The notes under the pieces are model-generated. The model did not search any database and was not told the DNA's origin. It saw nothing but the letters and a program-made list of their open reading frames with translations. A stretch of 64,000 bases of DNA from Acuticoccus sp. MNP-M23 (lineage in GTDB: Bacteria > Pseudomonadota > Alphaproteobacteria > Rhizobiales > Amorphaceae), in the NCBI RefSeq assembly GCF_031195445.1, contig NZ_CP133480.1, positions 4,456,501 through 4,520,500 of the forward strand, read 5' to 3'. Of the stretch, positions 9,623 through 21,595 are shown piece by piece; the stretch's first letter is position 1; each line of letters starts with the position of its first letter. The position numbers were made by a program, and so were the translations under genes.

Positions 9623-11170
9623 TCATTCCCACTCGATGGTGCCGGGCGGCTTCGACGTCACGTCGTAGACTACGCGGTTGACGCCGCGAACCTGGTTGAC
9701 GATGCGGCTTGCGACGCGGGAGAGGAACATCGGGTCGAACGGGTAGACGTCGGCGGTCATCCCGTCGGTGGAGGTGACGGCGCGCAGCGCGAGGACGTGC
9801 TCGTAAGTGCGCGCGTCGCCCATCACGCCAACGGTCTTTACAGGCAGCAGGACGGCAAAGGCCTGCCAGATCTTGTCGTAAAGGCCGGCCGCGCGGATTT
9901 CCTCGATATAGATGGCGTCGGCGCGGCGCAGGATGTCGAGGCCCTCGCCGGTGATCTCGCCGGGACAGCGGATCGCAAGGCCGGGTCCGGGGAACGGGTG
10001 GCGGCCGACGAATGTCTCGCCAAGGCCGAGCTCGCGGCCAAGCGCGCGCACCTCGTCCTTGAAGAGAAGCCGCAGCGGCTCCACCAGCTTGAGGCCCATG
10101 CGCTCCGGCAGGCCGCCGACATTGTGGTGCGACTTGATGGTGACGGAGGGGCCGCCGGTGGCAGAAACGCTCTCGATCACGTCCGGGTAGAGCGTGCCCT
10201 GTGCAAGGAAATCGCCGCCAACGGCCTTGGCTTCCTTCTCGAACACCTCGACGAACACGCGGCCGATGACCTTGCGCTTCTGCTCGGGGTCGGTGACGCC
10301 GGCAAGCTCGGAGAGGAAGGCGTCCGAAGCGTCGACCTTGTTGAACACCACATCGTTGCGGCCGGCGAACATCGCCTCCACTTCCGCCGCCTCGTTCTGG
10401 CGCAAAAGGCCGTGGTCGACGAAAATGCAGGTGAGCTGGTCGCCGATCGCCTCGGCAATCAGAACAGCGGTGACGGTCGAATCGACGCCGCCCGAAAGCC
10501 CGCAGATCACCTTGCCGTCGCCCACCTGTGCGCGGATGCGGGCCACCGCCTCCTCACGGAAGGCGGCCATGGTCCAGTCGCCGGTGGCGCCTGCGATCCG
10601 GCGCACGAAATTCTCGATGAGGCGCGCACCGTCGGGGGTGTGGACCACCTCGGGGTGGAACATCAGGCCGTAGGCGCGGCGCTCCTCGTTGGCAATCAGC
10701 GCAAACGGCGCGCCGGGGGAGCGGGCGATCACCTCGAACCCGGGGGCCGGCTCGACCACGCGGTCGCCGTGGCTCATCCACACGGTGTGGCTCTCGCCGG
10801 GGGACCAGATGCCCTCGATCAAGGGGCTCTTACCGACCACCTCGATTTCGGCGCGGCCGAACTCGCGGTGGTCGTCGGCCTCGGCGCGGCCGCCCATCTG
10901 GGTGGTCATCGTCATCTGGCCGTAGCAGATGCCGAGGATCGGCACGTCCGCGTCAACGATTTCCTGCGGTGCGCGGGGGCTGCCTTCGGCGTGGGTGGAG
11001 CCCGGACCGCCGGAGAAGATCACGCCGGCCGGCTGGTGCTCGCGGAACGCGGCGGCGGCTTCGGAGAACGGGGCGATGACGGAGAAGACGCCCGCCTCCC
11101 GAACGCGCCGCGCGATGAGCTGCGTCACCTGGCTTCCGAAATCGACGATCAGGATGGTGTCGTGGCTCAT
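9623..11170 (-). CDS. guaA: GMP synthase (glutamine-hydrolysing)
   Basis: It converts XMP to GMP using glutamine and ATP. All parts are present in 515 residues: a class I glutamine amidotransferase domain with the nucleophile Cys82 (GICYGQ) and the His/Glu pair in MFHPEVVHT, the PP-loop ATP pyrophosphatase motif [11 protein letters not shown], and the C-terminal dimerisation domain ending [14 protein letters not shown] precedes the ATG. It is the last gene of a four-gene run with guaB, so both GMP-forming steps are in one cluster. Confidence 0.97.
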   Translation of the reverse strand: MSHDTILIVDFGSQVTQLIARRVREAGVFSVIAPFSEAAAAFREHQPAGVIFSGGPGSTHAEGSPRAPQEIVDADVPILGICYGQMTMTTQMGGRAEADDHREFGRAEIEVVGKSPLIEGIWSPGESHTVWMSHGDRVVEPAPGFEVIARSPGAPFALIANEERRAYGLMFHPEVVHTPDGARLIENFVRRIAGATGDWTMAAFREEAVARIRAQVGDGKVICGLSGGVDSTVTAVLIAEAIGDQLTCIFVDHGLLRQNEAAEVEAMFAGRNDVVFNKVDASDAFLSELAGVTDPEQKRKVIGRVFVEVFEKEAKAVGGDFLAQGTLYPDVIESVSATGGPSVTIKSHHNVGGLPERMGLKLVEPLRLLFKDEVRALGRELGLGETFVGRHPFPGPGLAIRCPGEITGEGLDILRRADAIYIEEIRAAGLYDKIWQAFAVLLPVKTVGVMGDARTYEHVLALRAVTSTDGMTADVYPFDPMFLSRVASRIVNQVRGVNRVVYDVTSKPPGTIEWE

Positions 11171-11204
11171 CGGTTTCCCTTGGGCGTGTTGGTGCTGGCG
11201 CGGA

Positions 11205-12494
11205 TCAATCGGTCATCCGTTCGAGGACTGCGAGAAAGAAGCCGTCGGTGTTGGTGGCGGCGGGGGTCATGGTGAGGCTCATGCCGTCGGCGCTCCACGG
11301 CTTGGGGCCGCCGACGCCGAAGAGGTCTTCCCACGCCTCGCCGGCGGAAACCGGGGCAAACTCGGGCGAATGCTCCAGGAAGCTGTCGATGGCGCCTTCG
11401 TTCTCCTGCGGCAGCATCGAGCACGTGACGTAGACGATGTAGCCGCCCGGCCGCACGAAGCTGCGGGCGCGCTCCAGGACTTCGGCCTGGTCTTCCATCC
11501 GCCGCTCCAGCGTTTGCTCAGAGAGCCGCCACTTGGTCTCGGGCCGGCGCCGCCATGTGCCGCTGCCGGAGCATGGCGCGTCGATCAAAACGCGGTCCAT
11601 CTTGCCTTCCAGCGCCGAAAGGTCGTCCCGCGCGCCGTGGATCTGGACGTTGCGCGCCCCTGCCCGCTTCACCCGCTCGAAAATGGGGGCGAGCTGGCCG
11701 GCGTCGGCGTCGGTGGCGTGGATCTGGCCGCGGTTTTCCATGTGAGCGGCCAAGGCCAGCGTCTTGCCGCCAGCGCCTGCGCACAGGTCGAGCACCTGGT
11801 CGCCGGGTTGCGCGTAGACCAGAAGCGCCGCGGCTTGCGAGCCCTCGTCCTGCACCTCAACATGGCCGCGCTGGAAAATCTCCTCGCGCTGGATGTTGGG
11901 GGCCCGCTCCCAGCCCGCGCGGGCCGGAAGGCGCACGGCGACGGGGCTGATCCGGCCCGCCGTGGCGCCAAAGCGCTTGAGCTGGTGGAGCACCTTTTCG
12001 CGGTCAGCCTTCAGCGTGTTGACGCGAAGGTCGAGCGGCGCGCGTGCGGCGAGCGCCGCGGCCTCGTCCGGCCACTCCTCGGCGAAGTTTTCTTCGAACG
12101 GGCCTGCGAGCCAGTCGGGAATGTCCACCTGTACCGGGGTGGGGGCTGTGGACAGGCGGTCCTCGGCGAGCGCTGCGGCCTCAGCCCCGGTGGGTGCGCC
12201 GAAGCCGAAGCCCTCGGCGCCGAGGGTGGCGAGGTCGTCCGGGCCGACGCCCCAGCGAAAGCGCAGGGTGCCGAGCACCACGCCGCGGGGCGTGTCATTG
12301 TCGGCGCGCCACGCCGAGGAGCGTTTCCAGCGCACCGCGTCATAGACGAGGTTGGCGATGGCCGCGCGGTCGCCGGAGCCGGCAAAGCGGTGCGACAGGC
12401 CCCAGTCCTTGATGGCGTCGGCGACCGGGCGCTCCCGGCGGCTGAGCTCCTCCAGCACTTCGATTGCGGCCTGAATGCGCCCTGGTGTCCGCAC
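11205..12494 (-). CDS. RsmB/NOP-family rRNA cytosine-C5 methyltransferase
   Basis: This SAM-dependent RNA m5C methyltransferase has 429 residues, with a probable 16S rRNA target. Motifs are the SAM loop [14 protein letters not shown], the motif IV cysteine in [12 protein letters not shown] and the catalytic cysteine in [12 protein letters not shown]. The N-terminal region is a helical RNA-binding extension typical of RsmB-like proteins. The GTG start at 12494 is preceded by GGGAGG, which lies inside the end of the DUF2306 gene three bases upstream. Position between guaB and guaA makes it part of a nucleotide/translation operon. Confidence 0.88.
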   Translation of the reverse strand: MRTPGRIQAAIEVLEELSRRERPVADAIKDWGLSHRFAGSGDRAAIANLVYDAVRWKRSSAWRADNDTPRGVVLGTLRFRWGVGPDDLATLGAEGFGFGAPTGAEAAALAEDRLSTAPTPVQVDIPDWLAGPFEENFAEEWPDEAAALAARAPLDLRVNTLKADREKVLHQLKRFGATAGRISPVAVRLPARAGWERAPNIQREEIFQRGHVEVQDEGSQAAALLVYAQPGDQVLDLCAGAGGKTLALAAHMENRGQIHATDADAGQLAPIFERVKRAGARNVQIHGARDDLSALEGKMDRVLIDAPCSGSGTWRRRPETKWRLSEQTLERRMEDQAEVLERARSFVRPGGYIVYVTCSMLPQENEGAIDSFLEHSPEFAPVSAGEAWEDLFGVGGPKPWSADGMSLTMTPAATNTDGFFLAVLERMTD

Positions 12495-12497
12495 CGC

Positions 12498-12896
12498 TCA
12501 GCCTCCCACGACGACGTTGTGCATGACCCGGCCGGGCATCAGCGTGAATGCCCCCGCCACCACCAGCGCACCCAGATAAATCAGCGTCATCGCCCGGCTG
12601 TGCCGCCCGATGTTGCCGCTGCGTGCGGCAAGCACGGCGCGCACCAACAGCGCCAGCGTCGCAATCGACAGAAGGTGGATCGGGCTCCACTGCCCCCAGA
12701 TTTGCAGCGTGTGAATGAAGAGGCCGGTCACCGCGACATAGGCGAGCCCGACCACGAAAACCCAACCCAGCACCCGGTGCCGCAGCGTACCCTTCGGCAG
12801 CGCGAACTGCGCAATGCCGATCACCGTCCCCGCCATCGCGGCAAAGGCATGGGAGGGGATCGGCGGGACGGCAGCAAGGAGCGGCGCAAGATTCAT
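12498..12896 (-). CDS. DUF2306-like integral membrane protein
   Basis: This is a small membrane protein of 132 residues with four predicted hydrophobic segments. The opening HAFAAMAGTVIGIAQF and the RHRVLGWVFV loop are typical of DUF2306 proteins. Function is unknown; the histidine next to the membrane has led to ideas of haem or metal binding, but nothing here proves that. It starts three bases after guaB stops and ends three bases before the methyltransferase start, so it is translated in the operon. Confidence 0.75.
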   Translation of the reverse strand: MNLAPLLAAVPPIPSHAFAAMAGTVIGIAQFALPKGTLRHRVLGWVFVVGLAYVAVTGLFIHTLQIWGQWSPIHLLSIATLALLVRAVLAARSGNIGRHSRAMTLIYLGALVVAGAFTLMPGRVMHNVVVGG

Positions 12897-12899
12897 GGA

Positions 12900-14399
<1,500 letters not shown>

Positions 14400-14495
14400 G
14401 GTGAGACCTCCCATTTGCGCCCGGCATCAGCCGGGGGCCCGCCGGCGCCCGGCATCGCGCGGGCAGCGGCGTTACGGTCCGCGCGGGTTGCGCCA

Positions 14496-14523
14496 TGTAT
14501 ACGGGCGACCGCTGCCGTTTCAA
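14496..14523 (-). promoter_or_regulatory. Promoter of the guaB operon
   Basis: TTGAAA at 14518-14523 and TATACA at 14496-14501 are 16 bases apart on the minus strand. The implied leader is about 90 bases. The spacer region also carries the divergent MFS gene on the plus strand. Confidence 0.5.
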
Positions 14524-14648
14524 TGGAGCGCGTGTCAATCGTGCTATGCATTTCGCCATTGCACACAGCCGTTCACGTGCGGGGCGCTGTTTGCGGCGGG
14601 TCAAACCATGCCATACAGTTGGGGCACCCGCCCAATCCAGAGCCTGCC

Positions 14649-16064
14649 TTGACCCGTCCGCAATTGACCGCGCTCATCATCGCTTCGGCGCTGCTGATGG
14701 AAAACGTCGATTCGACCGTCATCGCCACGGCCCTTCCGACCATCGCGGCAGACATCGGCACCGATCCGATACGCCTCAAGCTTGCCATCACCGCCTACCT
14801 TCTCAGCCTTGCCACGTTCATTCCGATTTCGGGGTGGGCGGCGGACCGGCTGGGCGGACGGCTGGTGTTCCGCTGCGCCATAGTGGTGTTCATGCTGGGG
14901 TCGATCCTGTGCTCGATGGCCGGCTCGCTGCCCGAATTCGTGATCGCGCGGATCATCCAGGGCGCTGGCGGGGCGATGATGACGCCCGTCGGCCGCCTCG
15001 TGCTTTTGCGCACAACGCCCAAGTCCGAGCTTTTGTCGGCCATGGCGTGGCTGACCGTGCCAGCGTTGATGGGACCGTTGTTCGGGCCGCCGCTGGGCGG
15101 TTTCATCGCCACCTATTTTGACTGGCGGTGGATCTTCTGGATCAACATTCCGGTCGGAATTGCCGGGATCATCCTCATCTCGATCTTCATCGACGATGTG
15201 AAGAGCCTTGACCGCAGGCCGCTCGACCTTGTGGGCTTTGCCCTCTCCGGCATCGGGCTGTCCGGTCTGGTCTTCGGCCTTTCGGTGCTGGGGCAGAACA
15301 TGCTGCCCCTTCCCATCACCCTTGCGATGATCGGCACCGGCGCCATCTCGACGGCGCTCTACCTTGCGCATGCCCGCAAGGTGGCGGCGCCTCTGCTGGA
15401 CCTCACGCTGTTCCGCCTGCCGACATTTTATTGCAGCGCCGTCGGCGGATCGCTGTTTCGCATCGGCATCGGGTCGATCCCGTTCCTTCTGCCGCTGATG
15501 CTGCAGATCGGGCTCGGCCTGTCCGCCTTCCAGGCAGGCGGGCTCACCTTCTTCTCCGCTGCCGGTGCATTGTTGATGAAGTTCACCGCAAAGCCGCTGG
15601 TCTATCGCTTCGGCTTTCGCAGCGTGCTCATCTGGAACGGGCTGATTTCCAGCGCGGCGCTTCTTGCCATGGCACTGTTTGCCTACAACGTGCCGGCCAT
15701 CCTGATGGTGTCGGTGCTGTTGGTGGGCGGGTTCTTCCGTTCGCTCCAGTTCACCTGCCTCAACTCCATGGCCTACGCCGAGGTGGAGCAGGAACGGATG
15801 AGTCTGGCCACCAGCCTCTTCAGCGTGGCGCAGCAGGTGTCGCTGGCCGCCGGGGTGGCGATCGGCGCGGCCGTGATCGAGTTTCAGCGCGCCATGCGGG
15901 ACGGCCACGAGATTCTGGTGACCGACTTTGTGTCCGCCTTCGCCACGGTCGCGCTGATTTCGCTGTGCTCGGTGATCTTCTACCTTCGCCTCCCCGCCGA
16001 TGCGGCGGCGGAGATGGCGCAGAAGCCTCAGGTGCCGCCGCGAAAGCCCGTCGCCAGCATGTAG
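14649..16064 (+). CDS. MFS drug/proton antiporter, DHA2-like
   Basis: This multi-pass inner-membrane transporter of about 471 residues is of the major facilitator superfamily. The opening LMENVDSTVIATALPTIA and the motif GWAADRLGGRLVF (motif A), followed by RIIQGAGGAMMTPVGR, place it near the EmrB/QacA (DHA2) exporters. The substrate cannot be told. No ATG is suitably placed; the TTG at 14649 matches family N-termini (TRPQLTALI), while an in-frame ATG at 14523 would add an untypical extension. Its 3' end overlaps that of rlmE (convergent) by 37 bases. Confidence 0.85.
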   Translation: MTRPQLTALIIASALLMENVDSTVIATALPTIAADIGTDPIRLKLAITAYLLSLATFIPISGWAADRLGGRLVFRCAIVVFMLGSILCSMAGSLPEFVIARIIQGAGGAMMTPVGRLVLLRTTPKSELLSAMAWLTVPALMGPLFGPPLGGFIATYFDWRWIFWINIPVGIAGIILISIFIDDVKSLDRRPLDLVGFALSGIGLSGLVFGLSVLGQNMLPLPITLAMIGTGAISTALYLAHARKVAAPLLDLTLFRLPTFYCSAVGGSLFRIGIGSIPFLLPLMLQIGLGLSAFQAGGLTFFSAAGALLMKFTAKPLVYRFGFRSVLIWNGLISSAALLAMALFAYNVPAILMVSVLLVGGFFRSLQFTCLNSMAYAEVEQERMSLATSLFSVAQQVSLAAGVAIGAAVIEFQRAMRDGHEILVTDFVSAFATVALISLCSVIFYLRLPADAAAEMAQKPQVPPRKPVASM

Positions 16065-16768
16065 GTTTCGGGCGATTTGGGCCGCGAGGACGGCGGCTTG
16101 ACGTGCCGCACGATCGCAAAGTCCCGGCGCATGGCGGCCAGAAGGTCCGCCTCCGCCCCGCCCTGAAACACCTTGGCAAGGAACGATCCGCCGGGCGCCA
16201 GCGTCTGACGCGCAAAATCGTGCGCCAGCTCCACAAGGTGCACCACGCGCAGGTGGTCGGTCGCGCGGTGGCCGATGGTTTCGGGCGCAAGGTCGCTCAG
16301 CATCACGTTGGGGCGGCGACCGCCCAGCGCGTCGATCAGCATCTGGGGCGCTTCGTCTGCGGTGAAATCCTGGTGGAGAATTTTCACGCCGGTCATCGGG
16401 TCCATCGGCAGGATGTCGATGGCCACCACAGGCAACATCGCGGTGGCATTGCAGCGCTGGACCGCCACCTGGCACCAGCCGCCGGGCGCCGCGCCAAGAT
16501 CGACCACGGTCTGCCCGCGCTTGAGGATGTTGTAGCGCTCGTCGATCTCGATCAGCTTGTAGGCCGCGCGCGAGCGGTAGCCATCCGCCTTCGCGCGCTG
16601 CACGTAGGGGTCGTTCAGCTGGCGCTGGATCCACAAGGTGGACGAGAGCTTGCGCCCCTTCGCGGTTTTGACGCGGGTGTGCATCTGGCGGGGGTTTGCA
16701 CCCGTGCCCGAGCCTTTGCCGCCGGCGCCGCTCTTGGCGCCGCCGGTCTTGCCTTTTCCACTTGCCAT
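16028..16768 (-). CDS. rlmE: 23S rRNA (uridine-2'-O) methyltransferase, RlmE/FtsJ
   Basis: It methylates the 2'-hydroxyl of the A-loop uridine (U2552 in E. coli) on the 50S subunit. The 246-residue protein starts with a Gly/Lys-rich tail, then shows the family core: RAAYKLIEID (catalytic Lys), VVDLGAAPGGWCQ (SAM loop), LSDLAPETIG (Asp) and GSFLAKVFQG (Lys). It starts four bases after ppx stops, so it is co-transcribed with ppx. Its end overlaps the convergent MFS gene. Confidence 0.95.
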   Translation of the reverse strand: MASGKGKTGGAKSGAGGKGSGTGANPRQMHTRVKTAKGRKLSSTLWIQRQLNDPYVQRAKADGYRSRAAYKLIEIDERYNILKRGQTVVDLGAAPGGWCQVAVQRCNATAMLPVVAIDILPMDPMTGVKILHQDFTADEAPQMLIDALGGRRPNVMLSDLAPETIGHRATDHLRVVHLVELAHDFARQTLAPGGSFLAKVFQGGAEADLLAAMRRDFAIVRHVKPPSSRPKSPETYMLATGFRGGT

Positions 16769-16772
16769 AAGA

Positions 16773-17939
16773 TCAGGCGTGGATCGGAACGCGGTTGGCG
16801 CTCCGCCGCTGCCGGCGGCTGCGCTGCGCGGCCAGCCGGTCGCGCTCGATCAGTTCCATCAACATTCCTTCGCGCAGGCCACGGTCGGCCACACGCAGTC
16901 GCTCGCAGGGCCAACGCCGGCGAATCGCTTCGAAAATGGCGCAGCCGGCGAGGACGAGATCCGCACGGTCGGCACCGATACAGGGATTGGCCACCCTGTC
17001 GTCGAACGACATGCCCAACAGTTGCGCTATGAGCGTGTCGACCTGCCGGTTGTCAAGCCACGTTCCGTCCACCTGCCGCCGGTCGTAGCGCTTGAGGCCC
17101 AGAAACAGCCCCGCCAGCGTGGTGACGGTGCCCGACGTGCCGAGGAGATGCACCCCGCCCCGCGAAACCGCCTCGGAGAGGACGCCGCGGCTGTCGATCT
17201 TGGCGAGGAGGCCGAGCACGTCGTCCACCATGGCGGCGAACTTCTTCTCGTCCACGTCCTTGCCGCCATGCCGTTCGGCCAGCGAGACAACCCCGATGGG
17301 CAGCGATGTCCATGCGCGGATGCAGTGGACAAGGCCCGTGCCGCGCAGATTGTACCGGCTCCTGAGGTCGAGCCACACGATTTCGGAGGAACCGCCACCG
17401 ATGTCGAACAGCAGCACGCCTTCCGCGTCGTCGTCCACCAGCGGGGCGCAACCGGCGACGGCGAGGCGCGCCTCTGTCTGCCGGTCGACCACCTCAAGGT
17501 CGAGGCCGGTCTCGTCCAGCACGCGGCTGGTGAAACGCTCGCAATTGGCCGCAGCGCGGCAGGCTTCGGTGGCGATGGTGCGGGCGTGGGCAACGCCGGA
17601 ATTGGCAAGTTTGGACGCGCAGATCTGGAGGGCCCCGATGGCGCGGTCCATCGCCTCTTCGGACAGGGCGCCTTCCTGGGAAAGGTGCTCGCCCAGCCGC
17701 ACGATGCGCGAAAACCCGTCCACCACGCGAAAGCCGCCGCGGCGTGCCTCCGCGATCAGCAGGCGGCAATTGTTGGTGCCAAGGTCGAGCGCGGCATAGC
17801 GGCGGGCGGTGGCAGGGCGCGCCTCGCTGGCGACAGGGTAAGGGCGGCGGGCCCGGCGCGTATCTTCGCCCACGGATCGTGCCATCGCTTCTGCGGGCAT
17901 GCAGCGCGGCTCTCGCTCCGTATTGCTCAGGACGTCCAT
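16773..17939 (-). CDS. ppx: Ppx/GppA exopolyphosphatase family protein
   Basis: It probably hydrolyses polyphosphate or the pppGpp gamma-phosphate. Key elements in the 388-residue protein are the ATPase-fold phosphate loop AALDLGTNNCRLLIAE, the catalytic region TEACRAAANCERF and the second phosphate loop FDIGGGSSEIVW. The frame is open to 18041, but the ATG at 17939 has GGGAGG six bases upstream. Lower-complexity residues 1-45 precede the domain. The ppx-rlmE pairing is common in related bacteria. Confidence 0.9.
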   Translation of the reverse strand: MDVLSNTEREPRCMPAEAMARSVGEDTRRARRPYPVASEARPATARRYAALDLGTNNCRLLIAEARRGGFRVVDGFSRIVRLGEHLSQEGALSEEAMDRAIGALQICASKLANSGVAHARTIATEACRAAANCERFTSRVLDETGLDLEVVDRQTEARLAVAGCAPLVDDDAEGVLLFDIGGGSSEIVWLDLRSRYNLRGTGLVHCIRAWTSLPIGVVSLAERHGGKDVDEKKFAAMVDDVLGLLAKIDSRGVLSEAVSRGGVHLLGTSGTVTTLAGLFLGLKRYDRRQVDGTWLDNRQVDTLIAQLLGMSFDDRVANPCIGADRADLVLAGCAIFEAIRRRWPCERLRVADRGLREGMLMELIERDRLAAQRSRRQRRSANRVPIHA

Positions 17940-18074
17940 GCGTCGCCTCCCTAACTCGCGATGACCCTCGTCTTCTCTCCTGCTCTCGGCGATGCAGCAT
18001 TTCTGCTGCGCACCGAGCGTCTCCAAACCGTTTGGCACCATCGGGCTGCCATTGGTTTGCCGTCGTCAGATCCA

Positions 18075-18102
18075 AACATAACAAGATCGAGGCCAAGTTC
18101 AA
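18075..18102 (-). promoter_or_regulatory. Promoter candidate for ppx-rlmE
   Basis: TTGAAC at 18097-18102 and TATGTT at 18075-18080 are 16 bases apart on the minus strand, in the otherwise gene-free 260 bases between yhaN and ppx. The implied leader is about 130 bases. Confidence 0.4.
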
Positions 18103-18199
18103 ATTTTCGACCGGCCGCAGCGACAAATCTGTCATGCGTGTCACCGCGGGGCCACGACGCGCCAAACACCGCGCCCCAGTCGCCCTCCCCGAAAATTAC

Positions 18200-21100
18200 C
18201 TAGAGTTTTACCACATTGATTTCGCTGGAGATCGCATCGCGCGCGACAGCCTCCAGATGGTCGTGGTGGGTAAGGTAAAACACCTGCCGGCCCTCGGCCA
18301 GATTGGCGAGGGCGCGAAAACCGTGGGCAGCGCGCGCATCGTCGGCATTTACAAACAGATCATCGGCAATAAAGGGGAGCGCGCTGTCCTGCGCTGCGGC
18401 GAATCGCACCGATGCAACAAGCTGGTCGCGCGTTCCGGCGGACATCTGGCGCACGTTGACGTCGATATCGTCGTCGACCCTGTGGGCAAGGACGAAGGCA
18501 TCGTCCCCCGTTCCGGCCTCGATCCGGTCGTAGGCGCCGCCGGTAAAGCCGGCAAACACCGCAGAAGCCCGCTCCAGAATGGGCGAACGGTATTCGCGGG
18601 CGAAAAGATCCTGCGCGGCGGAAAGGACGGCAAGTTCAAGCCGCAGGCGGATGGCGGCCGCTGCAGCCTCCGCCGTCTCGCGCTCGATGGCGGTGTGCTC
18701 CATGCGCGCGCGGGCTGCCGTGCCTTCGCGGCTCGCCTCCTCGCTCCGGTGAAGCTCCTGCCGGGCGCGAACCGCCTCGTCATTCGCCGCCCTTTCGGCA
18801 GCTTCCGCCTGGTTCAGGCGGTCCTCTGCGCCGGCAAGGGCGGTTGCGCGCCCAGCATCGTCAGTGTCCTTCAACGCCTCGGCCAGTGATTCGGGCGAGA
18901 GGCCGGCAATCTCAAGGGCGGAGAGACGCTCGTCGCGCTCGGCGTGCAACGCACGGCGACGGTCGCTGGCCTCCGCCGCGGCGGCCAGCGCTTCAGAAGG
19001 CGCGTCCTGCGCCAGACCGGCAGCGTCGATATCGGCGGCAAGACCGCTGCGGACCCGCGCTCTGGCCTCCACAGCCGTGTCCCGGTCGGCCACCGCCGTG
19101 TCCAGCCTTAGCGTCAGCTCCATCCGGCGGCGTTCGGCGTCACGCGCCTCGGTCAGGCGCGCGCGCAATGCGGCAACCACCGGGCCATAGGCATCTGCGG
19201 CAACACCCAACGCGCGGCCAAGGCGGGCAGCGTCGTCGGCCAGCGCATCCTCGAAACGAGTGATCCGCTCTGCTTCCGCCGTACCGTCGGCCACCTGCTT
19301 GGCGGCGGCAACGATGTCGCCATAGGCGTCGAAGAGATCGTCGAGCCGTGCCGGCGTAATGTCAGCCTCAAGGTTGCAGCGGGCCGCGAGCCCCTCCCAG
19401 CGGGTGCGCCATGCGGCCCGCTCTGCCTCGCTCTGGGCCAGAACCTCGCGCAGCCGCGGCAGATTTGCCTGCTCGGTGGCAAACGCCTTGTGCGCTGCCT
19501 TTGCCTCCGCCTCGGCTCTTTGCGCCGCAGCCATCGCGGCCCGCGTTTGCGCAGCAAGCCGGTCCAGCTCTGCCGCGGGTACTTCGTCGCCCGTCTCGCC
19601 CAGCGCGGCGACAGAGGCGTCAACAGCCGCTTTCATCCGCGCCGAGAAGGCATCGCGGCGCCGGGTGGCGTCTGCCGCACTTCTGGCGGCGTCGGCGCGG
19701 TCGGCGCGGCGGCGGTGCCAGGCGGCATAGTCCTGGGGCACGGGCGACAGGCCGGCGCCTGCCAGGGTCTCTGTCCAGTTCGCAACGAGGTCGTCCACCA
19801 CGGCGCAGCGGGCATCCCGTGCGGCCTCGCGCTCCGTCAGGATGCTCTGGGCCTCTCTGGCCTCGACGCGGAGCTGCTCGGCGGTGGCAACGGCCTTGCT
19901 CTGGACAAAGCGCTCGTCCGCCAGCTTGTCGGCCGCGCTCACCTCCGCCTCGTAGGGTGCGGCAGCCTCGGCCAGCGGGCGCCCCGCCACAATTTCCCGC
20001 CACAGCGTGTCGCGGCCCGTTCGCGCCGCCTCGATGTCGGCGCTGCTCGGGATTTTCAGCGCGCGATGGGCATCCACAGCCGCCTTGCGGCGGGCGTGGT
20101 CTAAGCGCGCAGCCTCCACCGCGGCCTCAGCGGCGCGCAGGTCTTCGCGGGCGGCGTCGATCGCCTTCTCGCGGCGCACGCCTTCGGTGTCGGCGGGCGG
20201 GTTGTCGGCAACGGGGTCGGCGGCGGCAGCGCGTGTGGCAGCGGCAAGCGCGCCCTCCGCCGCGTCGACGGCAGCATCCAGCATCTGGAGGTTCGCGCCA
20301 TAGTCGCCCAGCCGTGCAATCTCGTCCAATGCCCGGACGAGAGGTTCGGGCGGCGGCTCGGGCGCGTCTGGCGGGGTGATTTCTTCGGCGCGGGCGAGCG
20401 CTGCGGCAGCGGTCTGGACGGCACGGTCGTGCTCGGCCCGCTCCGCCAGGGTGCGGCGAGCGTCATTGCGGTCGATGGCCGGTGGCAGATTTTCTGCCAG
20501 ACGGGCGACGTCGCCCTCCGGCACCGCAAGGCCCACATCGGCCGCGCGGCGGATTGCGGCCAGACGGGCCGCTGCCGCATTGTCCCGGCATTCGCCGCGG
20601 CGCGCATCATGCTGCGGCATGGCGGCCGCGCGGGTGGCCAGCGCCTCGATCTCCCCCGCAGCAGCAAGAATATCGGCGTCCACGATCACCGCGTCACGGG
20701 CGGTCGTCTCGCGTGCAACGTCGGCCGTCAGCCGGCGCACTTCGGCCGCCGCAATCGCCTCCTCGGACAACAGCGCACCGACCCGTGCAACGGCACCCGG
20801 CGCCATGACGGTCCGCGGCAACGCATTGAGCGCGCTCGCAATGGCGACAAGGCGGGCGCCGGTGCCGGCATGGTCGCGAATGCGCGTGTGGCGGACCACC
20901 TCGGCGCGGGCCTCCTCCAGCGCACGGCGCAGGCTCGTTTGCGCAGCCTCCGCGTCGCTCACCTCACGCATCAGCTGCGCGTAGGTGCCGGTGTCGAGCC
21001 GTGCTGCCTGATAGCGGGCGTCGGCCGCCTCCCGCCTTGCCTCCAGCTGGCGAATGAGGTTCTGCTTGTTGCCCTTGTGCCGCACGAAAAGGCTGGCAAG

Positions 21101-21595
21101 ATCCTTCTCCAGCCCACGCTTGACGCTCTCCACATGGACGAGCCCTCCCGCCGCCTTTTCCAGAAGCGTGCGCAGATCGCCGGACTGATCGAACAGCGCG
21201 TCCGCGTGCTCACGCATCTCGTCGTGGGAGAATGCCTGGCTCAGCAGGAACGTGTCCGCCGTGACATCCGCCGCGCGGAGCGCTGCATCGAGCACGGCGG
21301 CAACGGCCTTGTCCTTCAACGTGCGGCTGGCGCCGGCACGGTCGACCCGCACATTTGCGCTGCCGATCGTCAGTTCGGCGGAAAGCCTTGGCGTGCCGCG
21401 AAAACCGTAGGCATTGCCGCGGGGAATGCCGAAAAGCGCATGGATGAGTGCGTGCTTCAGCGTTGTCTTGCCGGCCTCGTTGCGGCCGATGACCAAATGC
21501 AGATCCGGCCCTTTCGGGCGCGCGAACGCAAAGGTCCGGTCCTCGAAGATCCCGTAAGGGGCGAGCCCGATGCTGGAGAACCGCACTGCCGTCAT
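18200..21595 (-). CDS. yhaN: SbcC/YhaN-like AAA ATPase with long coiled coils
   Basis: This large (1131 residues) ABC/SMC-type ATPase is the probable partner of the YhaO nuclease in DNA double-strand-break processing. The N-terminus has the Walker A GRNEAGKTT at 37-45 and GTPRLSAELTIG. The middle is about 800 residues of Ala/Glu/Arg-rich coiled coil. The C-terminus has the signature region RQMSAGTRDQL and Walker B LPFIADDLFVN, then a HYDHL-like switch (YLTHHDHLEAVA). Its start overlaps the yhaO stop by four bases (ATGA). The long antisense frames over this gene are composition artefacts. Confidence 0.88.
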   Translation of the reverse strand: MTAVRFSSIGLAPYGIFEDRTFAFARPKGPDLHLVIGRNEAGKTTLKHALIHALFGIPRGNAYGFRGTPRLSAELTIGSANVRVDRAGASRTLKDKAVAAVLDAALRAADVTADTFLLSQAFSHDEMREHADALFDQSGDLRTLLEKAAGGLVHVESVKRGLEKDLASLFVRHKGNKQNLIRQLEARREAADARYQAARLDTGTYAQLMREVSDAEAAQTSLRRALEEARAEVVRHTRIRDHAGTGARLVAIASALNALPRTVMAPGAVARVGALLSEEAIAAAEVRRLTADVARETTARDAVIVDADILAAAGEIEALATRAAAMPQHDARRGECRDNAAAARLAAIRRAADVGLAVPEGDVARLAENLPPAIDRNDARRTLAERAEHDRAVQTAAAALARAEEITPPDAPEPPPEPLVRALDEIARLGDYGANLQMLDAAVDAAEGALAAATRAAAADPVADNPPADTEGVRREKAIDAAREDLRAAEAAVEAARLDHARRKAAVDAHRALKIPSSADIEAARTGRDTLWREIVAGRPLAEAAAPYEAEVSAADKLADERFVQSKAVATAEQLRVEAREAQSILTEREAARDARCAVVDDLVANWTETLAGAGLSPVPQDYAAWHRRRADRADAARSAADATRRRDAFSARMKAAVDASVAALGETGDEVPAAELDRLAAQTRAAMAAAQRAEAEAKAAHKAFATEQANLPRLREVLAQSEAERAAWRTRWEGLAARCNLEADITPARLDDLFDAYGDIVAAAKQVADGTAEAERITRFEDALADDAARLGRALGVAADAYGPVVAALRARLTEARDAERRRMELTLRLDTAVADRDTAVEARARVRSGLAADIDAAGLAQDAPSEALAAAAEASDRRRALHAERDERLSALEIAGLSPESLAEALKDTDDAGRATALAGAEDRLNQAEAAERAANDEAVRARQELHRSEEASREGTAARARMEHTAIERETAEAAAAAIRLRLELAVLSAAQDLFAREYRSPILERASAVFAGFTGGAYDRIEAGTGDDAFVLAHRVDDDIDVNVRQMSAGTRDQLVASVRFAAAQDSALPFIADDLFVNADDARAAHGFRALANLAEGRQVFYLTHHDHLEAVARDAISSEINVVKL

